From: Komagataella phaffii GS115
Lineage: Eukaryota > Ascomycota > Pichiomycetes > Pichiales > Pichiaceae
DNA length: 64,000 nt
Reading direction: 5' to 3'
Assembly (NCBI RefSeq): GCF_000027005.1
Contig: NC_012963.1
Span: forward strand, 620,001-684,000
In this document: piece after piece, positions 39,847-49,836 of the stretch
Position numbering within the stretch: the stretch's first letter is position 1
Layout: every line of letters starts with the position of its first letter
Translations under genes and position numbers: made by a program
Notes under the pieces: model-generated
What the model saw: the letters and a program-made list of their open reading frames with translations, nothing else
The model's database searches: none
What the model was told of the DNA's origin: nothing

Positions 39847-40013
39847 GAAAAAGAGTTAGAAGTAATTGTGTGGCGAGTTTTGTAAGGCTCAGCTTGAGTT
39901 GGGGAAATTTTTGGTGGGTCGTACTTTCTGCTCTCCTCCCAGTTTTTTCTTCGCGTGCGATGAGATAAAGTAAAAAAAATTGTAAAAAAATTTTGCTACC
40001 ACTCCTTAATACC

Positions 40014-41654
40014 ATGGCTAAACTAACAGGTACGAAAAGTGCCAAAAAAAACAAGATCACCACGGCTAAAAAGTCCAAGGATATGTCACCCGAAGTTGAA
40101 AATTTAGATAGTGAAGTAGATGGGGGCTCAACTTCGGCTGACAGAAAACGTGAGCACCAAAGTGAAGATGACGAGAACAGTAAAGCACAGGCTTCTGGTT
40201 CAGAAGCCGTTGAAGAAATTGATGACGTTAAGTCATCCAAGGACTACTCTTCCACCGTTTATGAAAATTTCACTGACTTGAAGCTCTCAGAACCTACATT
40301 GAAAGCCATTGGAAACATGGGATTTACCAAGATGACAGCAGTCCAAGCCAGAACTATCCCTCCTTTACTTGCTGGCAGAGACGTTTTAGGTGCAGCTAAG
40401 ACAGGATCGGGTAAAACTTTGGCATTTCTGATTCCTGCCATTGAAATGTTGTACTCTTTGAAGTTTAAGCCCAGAAATGGTACAGGAGCCATTGTGATCA
40501 CTCCTACCAGAGAGTTGGCTCTTCAAATTTTTGGTGTCGCTAGGGAACTGATGGAGAGTCATTCTCAAACCTTTGGTATCCTTATTGGTGGTGCCAATAG
40601 AAGAGCTGAAGCTGAAAAGTTAATGAAGGGTGTAAATATAATCATTGCTACTCCCGGAAGGTTGTTAGACCACTTACAGAACACTAAGGGATTCATTTTC
40701 AAGAACCTTAAGGCTTTGATCATCGATGAAGCTGACAGAATCTTGGAAATTGGGTTCGAAGACGAAATGAAACAAATAATAAAGATTCTTCCAAATGAGA
40801 ACAGACAAACCATGTTATTCTCGGCTACTCAGACAACCAAAGTTGAAGATTTGGCACGTGTATCCCTGAGAAAAGGTCCTCTGTATATCAATGTGGACAG
40901 TGAAAACGAGACCTCCACTGTCGATGGTTTGGAACAAGGTTACGTCGTTTGTGATTCTGACAAACGATTCTTGCTTCTTTTCTCATTTTTGAAGAGAAAT
41001 CAAAAGAAGAAGATCATTGTATTTCTCTCTTCGTGTAATAGTGTCAAATACTACAGTGAACTGTTAAACTACATTGACTTACCAGTTTTAGATCTTCACG
41101 GAAAACAGAAGCAACAGAAGAGAACGAATACCTTTTTCGAATTTTGTAATGCTACACAAGGTGTATTGATCTGCACAGATGTTGCAGCCAGAGGCTTAGA
41201 TATACCTTCAGTTGACTGGATTATTCAATTTGATCCTCCTGACGATCCAAGAGATTACATCCATAGAGTTGGTCGTACTGCTAGAGGATCCAATGGTAAG
41301 GGAAAATCGCTGATGTTCTTAATCCCTTCTGAACTTGGTTTCCTCCGTTACTTAAAAGCGGCTAAAGTCCCATTAAACGAGTTTGAATTTCCAACTAACA
41401 AGATCGCCAACGTCCAGTCTCAGTTGGAAAAACTCATTAAATCCAACTATTGGCTCAATCAAAGTGCCAGAGATGGTTATACAGCATATTTGCAGGCTTA
41501 TGCTTCCCATCATTTGAAAACCGTTTATCAAATCGACAAATTGGATCTAAACAAAGTTGCCCAATCCTTCGGTTTCAGTGTCCCTCCTCGTGTGAACATC
41601 ACGATAGGTTCAAGTGGCAAATCCTCCAAACCAAAGAAGCAGAGAAGAAATTAA
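40014..41654 (+). CDS. HAS1: DEAD-box RNA helicase Has1
   Basis: Nucleolar RNA helicase needed for both ribosomal subunits, releasing snoRNAs from pre-rRNA. ATG 40014 gives a Lys-rich start ([14 protein letters not shown]). A Q-motif region ([13 protein letters not shown]) is followed by Walker [20 protein letters not shown], Walker B DEAD in [12 protein letters not shown] in LFSATQTT, and HRVGRTARG. The C-terminal block [24 protein letters not shown] is diagnostic of Has1. The protein has 546 residues (yeast 505), the excess being in the acidic N-terminus. Confidence 0.96.
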   Translation: MAKLTGTKSAKKNKITTAKKSKDMSPEVENLDSEVDGGSTSADRKREHQSEDDENSKAQASGSEAVEEIDDVKSSKDYSSTVYENFTDLKLSEPTLKAIGNMGFTKMTAVQARTIPPLLAGRDVLGAAKTGSGKTLAFLIPAIEMLYSLKFKPRNGTGAIVITPTRELALQIFGVARELMESHSQTFGILIGGANRRAEAEKLMKGVNIIIATPGRLLDHLQNTKGFIFKNLKALIIDEADRILEIGFEDEMKQIIKILPNENRQTMLFSATQTTKVEDLARVSLRKGPLYINVDSENETSTVDGLEQGYVVCDSDKRFLLLFSFLKRNQKKKIIVFLSSCNSVKYYSELLNYIDLPVLDLHGKQKQQKRTNTFFEFCNATQGVLICTDVAARGLDIPSVDWIIQFDPPDDPRDYIHRVGRTARGSNGKGKSLMFLIPSELGFLRYLKAAKVPLNEFEFPTNKIANVQSQLEKLIKSNYWLNQSARDGYTAYLQAYASHHLKTVYQIDKLDLNKVAQSFGFSVPPRVNITIGSSGKSSKPKKQRRN

Positions 41655-41846
41655 ATGTAAATTAATAGATAAGACAAAAAGTTAGTCTTGATTTTTTTGT
41701 CATTTTTGACATTAGTACAGAATTTCCGCCTAGAAGCGCTTTCCCCCATCCTGGTTCCCCCGCAAGGGATGACTCTTCGCTCTCCCCCCTAAAAATTTTC
41801 TATCTCGAGACTTTTTTTTTGTCAGATTCACCCAACTTTAAGCATA

Positions 41847-42602
41847 ATGGATGACCATAAAACCCTAACGCAGCCCCAGCCTCAAAAAAGAACTGGCCAT
41901 GAGCCTTTTTACAAGCGACTGGATACCCCACTTAATACCAGACCAGCCTCGCCATACACGCTGAATCCCCCTATCGACAATGACGGCTTGTCGTGGCCCT
42001 CACTTGGTGCGCGGAACCGTTTGGAAGCTACTCCAGAAGAGGCTGAAGCCAGGGAAAAGAGAATAGCCTCTGCTGTAAAGACAATTCTCACTGAATTGGG
42101 AGAAGATGTTGAACGGGAAGGTCTACTTGAAACACCGGAAAGATATGCCAGAGCGATGCTATTTTTCACCAAGGGTTATGAAGACAACATTAAGGATGTA
42201 ATCAAGAGAGCAGTATTTGAAGAAGATCATGACGAAATGGTCATAGTTAAGGACATTGACGTTTATTCATTGTGTGAACATCACTTGGTACCATTTTTCG
42301 GAAAGGTTCACATAGGGTATATTCCGAACAAAAAAGTTTTAGGATTATCAAAACTGGCTAGGTTGGCCGAAATGTACTCCAGGAGGTTTCAAGTCCAGGA
42401 GAGATTGACTAAACAAATTGCTATGGCTGTATATGAGATCCTGAAACCAAGGGGGGTCGCCGTCGTCATGGAGGCCACTCATATGTGCATGGTTAGTAGA
42501 GGAGTCCAAAAAGTTGGGGCAACAACAACTACTAGTTGTATGTTAGGATGTTTCCGATCCCAGCAAAAGACCAGAGACGAATTCTTGACGTTGATAAAAT
42601 AA
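41847..42602 (+). CDS. FOL2: GTP cyclohydrolase I
   Basis: First enzyme of folate synthesis, converting GTP to dihydroneopterin triphosphate in the cytosol. The core begins about residue 75 with [16 protein letters not shown]. The zinc site uses the Cys and His in [13 protein letters not shown] and the Cys in [25 protein letters not shown] and [14 protein letters not shown] are conserved. The first about 65 residues are Pro-rich and variable. The 251 residues match yeast Fol2 (243). The protein acts as a homodecamer in the family. It lies 190 bp after HAS1 in the same direction. Confidence 0.97.
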   Translation: MDDHKTLTQPQPQKRTGHEPFYKRLDTPLNTRPASPYTLNPPIDNDGLSWPSLGARNRLEATPEEAEAREKRIASAVKTILTELGEDVEREGLLETPERYARAMLFFTKGYEDNIKDVIKRAVFEEDHDEMVIVKDIDVYSLCEHHLVPFFGKVHIGYIPNKKVLGLSKLARLAEMYSRRFQVQERLTKQIAMAVYEILKPRGVAVVMEATHMCMVSRGVQKVGATTTTSCMLGCFRSQQKTRDEFLTLIK

Positions 42603-42714
42603 ATGGGGATGAGGGTAATATTGCATGCCTAAGTGATTGTGTATGTGTTAGTTTTTCGGTTCTCTTTGGTTGAAGGTTCTGGAAACTTGGTTTGGGAATG
42701 AATATAATAGAATG

Positions 42715-44763
42715 TTAGACTTCCTTGTCACTCAAGTCTGTAAATGACCCTGCCAACTGATGATATTTCTTGAAATCTGTAAGGTTGGAGCTACTCTTTC
42801 TAATTGTGTTATTGTACGTGTTTAGGTTCGGTAGTGAGATATTTGACCTAGACGAGACAAGGTTCTTGTACAGATTGGGGGAGCTTGAGGAGTTTTGGAC
42901 TTGCTTTCCATTGTCATTGATGTCACTGATATCTTGGAGATTGTACAATGATGGTCTCGTCCTTAAATGATTTGGAGAAGATATCCTTGCGTTCGAATAA
43001 CTCAGTAAACCTTCTTCAAGGTGAGCTTTTTGAATATCTATCTCTTGCTCTGTAAAATAGTTCTTTTCTTTTCTTATCTTGGAATGATACAATTGAGCGG
43101 ATTTGTTCTGTAGAAAATGATATGTTCGAAAAAATATTGATGAGATGCTGTCCACAAATCCATTGTGCTTAAATCTCATAAGGGAAACTTTATTGAAGTA
43201 AACGAGGAAAAATAAAACGACAAAAAGCGTGAGGAATAATAGAAGGGTGTGCAATCCAAGTCCGGAAAACTCATCTTCTTGATAAAATAAAGAGTTTGGA
43301 ACTGGTGAAATGAATGTTTTACCTGCAACATTAGCGGCTGTCTTACTTGGTTTGATACCCACCTGCTTAGCTTCAGAGTATCCAGTGTTTATCTGGCTAG
43401 CTGCAAAGAGTAACATGGCCCCCAGGGTCCATGATAACTCGGCTCCTTCAATCAAATTAGCACTTTGAAAAGGTATATGCTTGAATTCTTGATCGTTGGA
43501 CTCCAAAGTATCTTCAGAAACATTTTCATCTAAATCTATACGAGGTAATCCGAATCCTTCATGTAGAACGTTGATAACCCAACTAGCTTTAAAGCATGAA
43601 TCTTGAAGCAATTCTAAATTAATATTCTCTCCATACAAGTTCTCTTTATAATTTCTCTCTATCTCCTCCCAGGAAGAGGAACAAAAATTTATTACTTTTT
43701 CATTGAAAAGCATAAAATTGTATTCTCCACCCATCTGGAAGACGTCATTGGCAGTATACCAGTATTCAGAGATTCCAACAAATTTGTCTCGCTGAAAATC
43801 AATCATAGGGGCATGAACTCCATTGAAAAGGCATGGATATCCTTGGCAAGGCAGATGTTTGAGCAATAATGGGTATATACTCTTCATGCATGATGCATAG
43901 TCGCCAGTTCCTTGAATTTGGTACACCTTCCCATCATACTTTTCCTGCAGCTTTAAACCTCTTGGCGAACAAACATCATTCAGTTGGATTATTCCATCGC
44001 CATCAGGATCATAGTCAACATCATCCACTAGAGTCTTTGCCAATGATTTCAAATATCTTTTTCTCGCTTGATTAGCTCCAAATCCAAGCCAGGATGATAC
44101 AAATACTGGCCATTCTTGAACATCACCATTAACGTTTTTCAAGGTTACACTAAACATATCATCACTATGCCTCTCTACTTCAGTTTCATTAGATGGAAAA
44201 AATGCGATTTGAGTAGAGGCTCCCCCCATGTCCATGAATCCAAATGACGAGTGAGAGTGCCTATCAGGGTAGTAGTTGTCAAACTGTCGAAGTAAATAAT
44301 TAAGACCCAGCCATCCGTAAATTCCTTCAGTTTCTCCGTCAATGAGTTTCACATGATCATCACAGTTGTTTAATATAAACTTGGAATGTTTTCTAATGGA
44401 CTTGCAAACAGTTTTAAACATCTTATTTCTTTCCTTTTCGGATACTAATCTCATTCCCGCCGTTGCATACACAAATATGGGAGTTTCTTCGTGTTTTGAC
44501 TCGGGTATTATGCTTTGTGCATGTTTAATTAGCGGCTTGAAATGGTCGTCCCATAAATCATCCATATCATCTGCAAAAGATGACATTCCTGGGGAAACTT
44601 TCATTGGCCAAGACTCTTCCTGTTCCATCCTAGGAACCGACTTTAAAATGGACTCATCATCAGTATTTACTCTTAACTCGTTAGGATCTTGCCATTTGTA
44701 AACTTGCAATCGTGACCCTGAGGATCCTGAGTCTACGATTATGCCATAGTTCTCTTGCACCAT
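42715..44763 (-). CDS. YND1: Golgi apyrase (nucleoside di/triphosphatase)
   Basis: GDA1/CD39-family enzyme that hydrolyses GDP and UDP left by glycosyltransferases in the Golgi lumen. The start is the ATG complementary to 44761-44763 (MVQENYGIIVDSGSSG). Apyrase-conserved regions are visible: IVDSGSSGSRLQVYKW, YATAGMRLVS, EGIYGWLGLNYLL and MDMGGASTQIAF. A single membrane span (about 513-535, LLLFLTLFVVLFFLVYF) sits late, followed by a cytosolic tail of about 145 residues rich in Ser/Asn. Yeast Ynd1 has the same layout; Gda1 has its anchor at the N-terminus, which excludes it. Length 682 against 630 in yeast. Confidence 0.94.
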   Translation of the reverse strand: MVQENYGIIVDSGSSGSRLQVYKWQDPNELRVNTDDESILKSVPRMEQEESWPMKVSPGMSSFADDMDDLWDDHFKPLIKHAQSIIPESKHEETPIFVYATAGMRLVSEKERNKMFKTVCKSIRKHSKFILNNCDDHVKLIDGETEGIYGWLGLNYLLRQFDNYYPDRHSHSSFGFMDMGGASTQIAFFPSNETEVERHSDDMFSVTLKNVNGDVQEWPVFVSSWLGFGANQARKRYLKSLAKTLVDDVDYDPDGDGIIQLNDVCSPRGLKLQEKYDGKVYQIQGTGDYASCMKSIYPLLLKHLPCQGYPCLFNGVHAPMIDFQRDKFVGISEYWYTANDVFQMGGEYNFMLFNEKVINFCSSSWEEIERNYKENLYGENINLELLQDSCFKASWVINVLHEGFGLPRIDLDENVSEDTLESNDQEFKHIPFQSANLIEGAELSWTLGAMLLFAASQINTGYSEAKQVGIKPSKTAANVAGKTFISPVPNSLFYQEDEFSGLGLHTLLLFLTLFVVLFFLVYFNKVSLMRFKHNGFVDSISSIFFRTYHFLQNKSAQLYHSKIRKEKNYFTEQEIDIQKAHLEEGLLSYSNARISSPNHLRTRPSLYNLQDISDINDNGKQVQNSSSSPNLYKNLVSSRSNISLPNLNTYNNTIRKSSSNLTDFKKYHQLAGSFTDLSDKEV

Positions 44764-45096
44764 GGCGTAGAGGTAAAGCAAGGAAAGATTATAGACAAGA
44801 ACTTAAATGGCACTTTTTAGATATAGAACTTTGAAGTCGCGAGATCTTGGTATAAATAGATAGCTAGACTACACGTTGCCCCGCTAATATGGTGTGCAAT
44901 GTGTCAATAGAATCTCAAAAAATGAGTGTTATAATAGGAAGCTTGATATCTTATATGACATATCATCTTTATATGTAAACTGTGCAAGTTCAAAGTGTGA
45001 TGTCCCAAAGTAACATCTAACACAGTGAAATATTCAGTCGGCCATTACCCGGATTTGGCTATATAAAGGTCCGAAAGACTAAACTACAATCTCTTC
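44764..45096 (+). other. Region between YND1 and the U4 gene (333 bp)
   Basis: Promoter side of YND1 and the U4 gene. A TATA-like element (ctatataaag) lies near 45058-45067, about 35 bp before the U4 5' end. No other gene was seen. Confidence 0.5.
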
Positions 45097-45225
45097 ATCC
45101 TTATGCAAGGGCATTACGTGTATCAGTGAGGATTCGTCCGAGATCATGTTTTTGCTGGTTGAAAACTAACCATGACTGCTTTCATCTGTGACAAACGGAT
45201 GAAGAATTTTTGGGCCATTTTGTTG
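45097..45225 (+). ncRNA. SNR14: U4 spliceosomal snRNA
   Basis: U4 pairs with U6 in the tri-snRNP and keeps it inactive until activation. The 5' end ATCCTTATGCA is identical to yeast U4 and forms U4/U6 stem II. The 5' stem-loop carries the kink-turn bound by Snu13/15.5K (GTGAGG...CCGAGA, 45126-45143). GCTGGTTGAAA (from 45154) supplies stem I. A 3' hairpin (TTCATC/GATGAA around 45181-45203) comes directly before the Sm site AATTTTTGG at 45205-45213. The 3' end is estimated at about 45225, so the RNA is near 130 nt, shorter than the 160 nt of S. cerevisiae. The 5' end is well supported; the 3' end is a guess. Confidence 0.93.
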
Positions 45226-45541
45226 CTTCTACCGTAATTCCTTGAATACGGTGGATTAATTTGTAGATGATGAGTGGCTGGCTCGTAGTTATTTCCTACC
45301 TCGTACAAACGCTGCTTTTTTTTTCATTTTATGTACTCACTTTCCTTGGGAAACTGCTTGCAGTATTACGTAGTCTGTTCGTTCACTCCTCATCTATGTA
45401 CGGTGCTTACGACATAGTTAGTGTACCCTCATCTTCCCTTCACTAATTTTTCCCCCTTTCAAGTTTACCTTCTAAACACCCTCGCAGGCTGGGCTCGCTC
45501 TATAATAAAATTGAAAAACTCCTTCTACTATTCCCGTCAAG
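45226..45541 (+). other. Region between U4 and TMA20 (316 bp)
   Basis: U4 3' flank and TMA20 promoter. A T-rich tract lies near 45318-45327 and a TATA-like ctataataaa near 45500. No further RNA gene was recognised. Confidence 0.5.
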
Positions 45542-46084
45542 ATGTTCAAAAAATTCACCAAAGAAGACATCCATTCCCGATCAAATATCAAAAGTTCTCA
45601 GCAAAGGAACCTCAAAGCCAAATGGGTCAGACAGTTTCCTGCGTTGGAGTCTGTAATTGACGATATTATCCCAAAAAAGTCTCAAGTGATTCTCATCAAA
45701 TGTGAAGATAAGATCCAGCTGTATTGCGTTGACAACAAGGTAGTTGCTTTCCAGCAGTTTGATGATCTGATCCCCTCCTTGGAGATTGTTCACAAATATC
45801 CAGACTGCTTTCCGAAAGTTCAAGTTGACAGAGGCGCCATCAAGTTTGTCCTCTCAGGAGCTAATATCATGTGTCCAGGGCTGACATCGCCCGGAGCCCA
45901 ATTGCCTGAAGAAAACTTGGAAAAAGGTACAATAGTGACTATCTACGCTGAGGGAAAAGAACATGCTCTTGCGGTGGGTGCTTTAGAAATGAGCACAGAC
46001 GATATCAAGAGCTTAAATAAGAATGTTGGTGTCGAGCTGTTTCATCATCTGGGGGATTGTTTGTGGAATTTTTCTTTTAATTAG
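45542..46084 (+). CDS. TMA20: Translation machinery protein Tma20 (MCT-1 homologue)
   Basis: Ribosome-associated factor that works with Tma22 in recycling 40S subunits and removing tRNA after termination. The N-terminus MFKKFTKEDIHSRSNIKSS is characteristic. A PUA RNA-binding domain covers about residues 93-172 (FVLSGANIMCPGLTSPGAQL, ALAVGALEMS). The 180 residues equal yeast Tma20 (181). The ATG at 45542 is certain from this N-terminus. It is convergent with IST3, 71 bp between stops. Confidence 0.96.
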   Translation: MFKKFTKEDIHSRSNIKSSQQRNLKAKWVRQFPALESVIDDIIPKKSQVILIKCEDKIQLYCVDNKVVAFQQFDDLIPSLEIVHKYPDCFPKVQVDRGAIKFVLSGANIMCPGLTSPGAQLPEENLEKGTIVTIYAEGKEHALAVGALEMSTDDIKSLNKNVGVELFHHLGDCLWNFSFN

Positions 46085-46155
46085 ATAAATAGTGGTAATT
46101 AATTTCTTAATGCAGTTGCAAATTGTGGAAGGTTGATTAATGAAATTGACTATAT

Positions 46156-46783
46156 TCAACCTTTGCTCAAAAAGTTTTTCATTGGATCTTCCAAATCAGC
46201 GTCATCTTCATTGTCGTCATTCTGTGTCTGTTGTTTGCTTTGCTCTTTTTGACCTTCGCTTATGAGGTGATGCTGTGCTGGGGGCTGTTCCTGGTTTTTC
46301 ACTCCCTCTGCAAAGTCCTTCTCCATCTCCTTCCTGACCATAGCTTCCCATTCCTTATCCATTCTTTCGTCATCCTCATCCTGGTAGACTGCTGGCCTAT
46401 ATGTTGTATGATCAACGCTTATTGTGCGATCTTTAATCTTGATGCCATTCAGATTATCTACAGCCAGGGCAGTAGACCTCCAATCTTCATACTTTAAAAA
46501 GGCAAACCCCTTTGATTTTCCACCATTGGCATAGTCTCTTGCGAGCTTCACATGGGTTGGAACGCCATATTGAGAGAAAATTGTAAGCAAATCAGTCTCT
46601 GTAATCTCGTATGGCAGAGAACCGATATAGATGTAAGCAGAGTCTCTATACTCCTGATGCCATGATGCTTCAAATTGTATGTTCTGATCTAATTCCTGTT
46701 GATTAAGCTTTTCAATTTGTTTAACTTTACTAGATGGTCAGATTCAGTTCTGATAGGACAAAAAAGGAAGAGACTTACTTCAT
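46156..46783 (-). CDS. IST3: RES-complex splicing factor Ist3/Snu17 (two exons)
   Basis: U2 snRNP-associated RRM protein of the RES complex (Ist3, Bud13, Pml1), which helps splicing and retention of unspliced RNA in the nucleus. The gene is complement(join(46156..46729,46779..46783)). Exon 1 is five bases (ATGAA). The joined start reads MNKVKQIEKLN, matching yeast MNKIQQIN. The RRM (AYIYIGSLPYEITETDLLTIF, KSKGFAFLKYED, VDNLNGIKI) is followed by the conserved DHTTYRP block, which in yeast holds the Bud13-binding part. The acidic Gln-rich C-terminus is longer than in yeast. Total 192 residues. The frame from 46590 lacks an ATG, which led me to look for the spliced start. Confidence 0.92.
46730..46778 (-). 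other. Intron of IST3 (49 nt)
   Basis: On the minus strand the donor is GTAAGT (starting at 46778) and the acceptor CATCTAG (ending at 46730). There is no TACTAAC; ATCTGACC is the likely branch region, about ten bases from the acceptor. Splicing joins AA|T (Asn) in frame with the conserved start. Confidence 0.88.
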
Positions 46784-46862
46784 ACTGCCTACGCAATAGG
46801 TAATATCAGAATGTAACGCTACACTGACTACCTACCTGAGTTAAAAAAAGTGTGAAAAAGAA

Positions 46863-46934
46863 AGGTCGTACCCGGGTTCGAACCGGGGTCATCCGGATCA
46901 AAACCGAAGGTGATAACCACTACACTATACAACC
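46863..46934 (-). tRNA. tRNA-Gln (anticodon UUG)
   Basis: A 72-nt cloverleaf. The acceptor stem is GGTTGTA/TACGACC with one G-T pair. The anticodon stem TTCGG/CCGGA encloses loop TTTTGAT, so the anticodon is TTG. The T arm is CCCGG-TTCGAAC-CCGGG. The A box TAGTGTAGTGG and B box GGTTCGAACCC are intact. No intron. T runs follow the 3' end. It is very close to S. cerevisiae tRNA-Gln. Confidence 0.97.
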
Positions 46935-47010
46935 GTTTGTCTGCAGAGAAATGGGCTGAGTTCATTTTTACGGTACGTATCAGGTTAGTCCTATTAAAAG
47001 AAAAGAAAAA

Positions 47011-47083
47011 AGGTCGTACCCGGGTTACGAACCGGGGTCATCCGGATCAAAACCGAAGGTGATAACCACTACACTATACAACC
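47011..47083 (-). tRNA. tRNA-Gln (UUG), second copy with one extra base in the T-loop
   Basis: Identical to the first copy except for one additional base (plus-strand A at 47027). The T-loop becomes TTCGTAAC, eight bases instead of seven, and the internal B box is interrupted. All other stems and the anticodon are intact, and a T-rich terminator follows. It may be a pseudogene, a poorly expressed copy or a sequence error. Confidence 0.85.
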
Positions 47084-47299
47084 ATTTGTGACGGTTCATA
47101 TGTGATTATCACTATATGTACACTTAAAATTTTCTAATCAAGTCCAGCTAAATAAGCTTCACGTGTTAGCTCAGATACTATTCCAGTATTATGGAACAAA
47201 CCTAGCCCTCTAGTTTATCGTAACGCTCACCTCATCCTCTGGCATGACTACTCGTGCTTTTATTCAATTTTGATTATATTACATTATATTTAGTATTAA

Positions 47300-49432
47300 C
47301 TATAACTTTAACTGTTCATACTGATAAGACGGAATGAAAGACGGTGAAGCTACCTTGATGGCCTTGGTCGACTTACCGCTAATATCCAGCATGTTATCGA
47401 TCTTGCTACGAGACTCATCGATAACAACAGAAACAGGACCGTTGCTCTCAACTATGGAGCCATTCATTTCCTTCTTTGATTGCTTGATCTTGGAGTAATG
47501 AATTAGTGACTGGTTAACTAGTGTCAAAATTTCAGAGTTTTCGATCAAAGTCTCAATTCTGCCGTTCACTTGGTCAATTAGCTTAGACAAGTTGGATTCT
47601 GTAGAGGATAAGTTCAAACTCAAGGCCAAACCGTTAGAATCAACAAATGCATTAAGAACTTCATAACCAAAGTTTAGCCTCATAATCTTACTGATAACAA
47701 TATTAAGGTCAAATTCATCTTTGTTTTTGGTGTTGGCTAATTTGGCAGTCTCCTGAGTAATAGTTTCACTTTTGAACTCGTCAGATAATCTTACGAGTAA
47801 GTCCTTGACTATTTCATCATTCTCAACGCCATGCAATTGGTAAATCAAATCAATACAAGCTATATTTGGACAGGTCACAATAGCCTGTCTGAATAATCTC
47901 GGATGCGGTTTTAACTTCTCCAGTAAGCCTTCTGTGAACTCTTTGGGGAATAGGGGATGAGTCAGCAGATAAGTTAGAGACCTTTCAGGATTAAAAGCAT
48001 CCAAGTCGAGGTCATCGAAAATCAATGAACAAATTAGTCCAATAAAAGTATAATCCACCACACGGTCAGTCTTTGGCTCATGAACATGAAACTCGTTATC
48101 TGTTTTAATGGATTTAGTATTCGCCTTGCCCTTTAAAATTTTATCCAGGGGAGTATTCCTTAAAAAGGGAACGCATATTTTCTCCCACGCTTTCACGTCC
48201 TTGGAGGCAGAAGCTGTTACCAAATGTTCATAAACTTTTTTCAACTCGGCATTCAATACCCTAGTCTCGTTCGAAGGGTTGAAACTCGGACTCAAGAATG
48301 GGATTGCAGTGAACAATTCGGATGGTTTACTGTTCAGACTTTTTCCCACAGAATCACTTAGTTTGCCCGTTCCAACGTCAACTGTGTAATGCTTTAGTTT
48401 GCTAAGGTTTTCTTTGCTATTTTTCACGGCGGCCACAACGAAAGTTTCTCTAGTCGTTGGAGTATCCCCACTCACTTGGGAGGGACTGTTCAATAGAGTA
48501 ATAGATTTATGGGATGTAGTGGAGAAAGTGGCTAGTAATGATTGGTACTTGGTATCCAAAAGGTAAATGTCGTTTTTGAAGGAAAGCAGTACTCTGTTAG
48601 GAGCCACAGACTTGAGTGACCACAATAAATTATCAGAAGAAGCACTCTCCAAAACGTTTGACAGGCTAATAGTCTTCACTTTTTGTAACTCTGGTAGAGA
48701 GAAAAAGGACAGTTCTTTTGATTTAGCATCTAGTGCTAGTAAATTACCATCATTGTATTCAAAAATTTCAGCATTCAAGCCGTCAAGCTGATGGGTGGAA
48801 GCGTTGAAAGCAGAAGTTGTGTCCAAACCAACGAGCCTTACAGACAGAGATTGGTTGACTCTTTCCACAATCAGCAAAAACCCTTTTCCATCTGGTATGA
48901 ATTTGTGAAATACAACTCTCACCTCAGAACCTATGGTGGGTTTCAACGTAGCGATTGGTGTTATATTCACACTAATGTCATACAGTACAACTTTACCTGA
49001 TTGTTCCAAACCAAAAACAATGTTGGAATTCCTGTATAACTCTTCAATTTCCACAACTGCGTCATCAGTGGCAACTTCCAACATTTGCTCATTGGTTGAT
49101 TCTTGGTACTTGAATAAGGAAAGGGAATGCTTCTTTTTCTCTGACAGGCCAACCAAATAATTCTTGGATCCTTCAGAGATATCTTGATTTTGGACCACAT
49201 TAATGCTATTAACTTTAGTGCTCGGACTCAAACCATGGGACCAGATCAACTTTGGAGTGGGTTTTAGGATGTACGTTCCTACAAAAGACCCACTTATGGC
49301 TATATCTATGAAATTGTTATCTTTGGACTCAATATTTGCCACTTTATAGTTCTGTCCACCCTCAACCTCTACACCTAGCCGAGGCAAGTAGGAGATCGTA
49401 TAAGGATCACTAATTTTGGTTTCGGCCACCAT
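47300..49432 (-). CDS. UTP8: Nucleolar protein Utp8-like
   Basis: Probable t-UTP/UtpA subunit of the small-subunit processome; yeast Utp8 also takes part in tRNA export. At 710 residues it equals yeast Utp8 (713). The N-terminal half reads as a beta-propeller (DIAISGSFVGTYILKPTPKLIWSHG, GSEVRVVFHKFIPDGKG, NDIYLLDTKY), the ISGS...PTPKLI segment resembling the start of Utp8. The C-terminal half is helical (RSLTYLLTHPLFPKEFTEGLLEKL). No enzyme motif or membrane segment is present. The match is by length, fold and one segment, so the symbol is probable rather than certain. Confidence 0.72.
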   Translation of the reverse strand: MVAETKISDPYTISYLPRLGVEVEGGQNYKVANIESKDNNFIDIAISGSFVGTYILKPTPKLIWSHGLSPSTKVNSINVVQNQDISEGSKNYLVGLSEKKKHSLSLFKYQESTNEQMLEVATDDAVVEIEELYRNSNIVFGLEQSGKVVLYDISVNITPIATLKPTIGSEVRVVFHKFIPDGKGFLLIVERVNQSLSVRLVGLDTTSAFNASTHQLDGLNAEIFEYNDGNLLALDAKSKELSFFSLPELQKVKTISLSNVLESASSDNLLWSLKSVAPNRVLLSFKNDIYLLDTKYQSLLATFSTTSHKSITLLNSPSQVSGDTPTTRETFVVAAVKNSKENLSKLKHYTVDVGTGKLSDSVGKSLNSKPSELFTAIPFLSPSFNPSNETRVLNAELKKVYEHLVTASASKDVKAWEKICVPFLRNTPLDKILKGKANTKSIKTDNEFHVHEPKTDRVVDYTFIGLICSLIFDDLDLDAFNPERSLTYLLTHPLFPKEFTEGLLEKLKPHPRLFRQAIVTCPNIACIDLIYQLHGVENDEIVKDLLVRLSDEFKSETITQETAKLANTKNKDEFDLNIVISKIMRLNFGYEVLNAFVDSNGLALSLNLSSTESNLSKLIDQVNGRIETLIENSEILTLVNQSLIHYSKIKQSKKEMNGSIVESNGPVSVVIDESRSKIDNMLDISGKSTKAIKVASPSFIPSYQYEQLKL

Positions 49433-49836
49433 AATTAGAGATAGTAGTTATGCAGAAGGTTTCTTAGTTTAGAAAATTTTTAAATTTTCAGGTAGAAAAT
49501 TAAATTCGAGGGATGTCAGAGGGTGATTATTCTGGAGATCTCACAATAATGTATTCTTTGGTGATGTGATGACGAACATTGGCGAAGGAGGTTAGGTTAT
49601 TCTAGAAGATATGGCCTTACATATAGTTAGACAATTGCTGACAATTATCTTTTGTTTTAAAAGGTGCATTTTTTGTATCTTCTTTGACGTTTGTTCTCTG
49701 CCTATCAACTGGCCCTACCAAGTAGCGGAGTGTCCTTCCTAACGCTCTCTCCGCATGCATTCGGCTCTGCAATCCTCAGTATCTCGTTTCCTATTTTGAC
49801 TCCCTTTTTTCAGTCACTAGTTCCCAAACTGCATAA
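49433..49836 (+). other. Intergenic region UTP8-prolidase (404 bp)
   Basis: Divergent promoters. C/D-box-like GTGATGA and CTGA occur at 49566 and 49638 but lack a closing stem (see rejected items). T-rich sequence precedes the aminopeptidase start. No gene was called. Confidence 0.5.

Noticed and set aside
49566..49641. Possible C/D-box snoRNA (GTGATGA and CTGA about 70 nt apart)
   Set aside because: Flanking bases do not form a closing stem, no D'/C' boxes are clear, and I found no convincing rRNA complement upstream of the D box.
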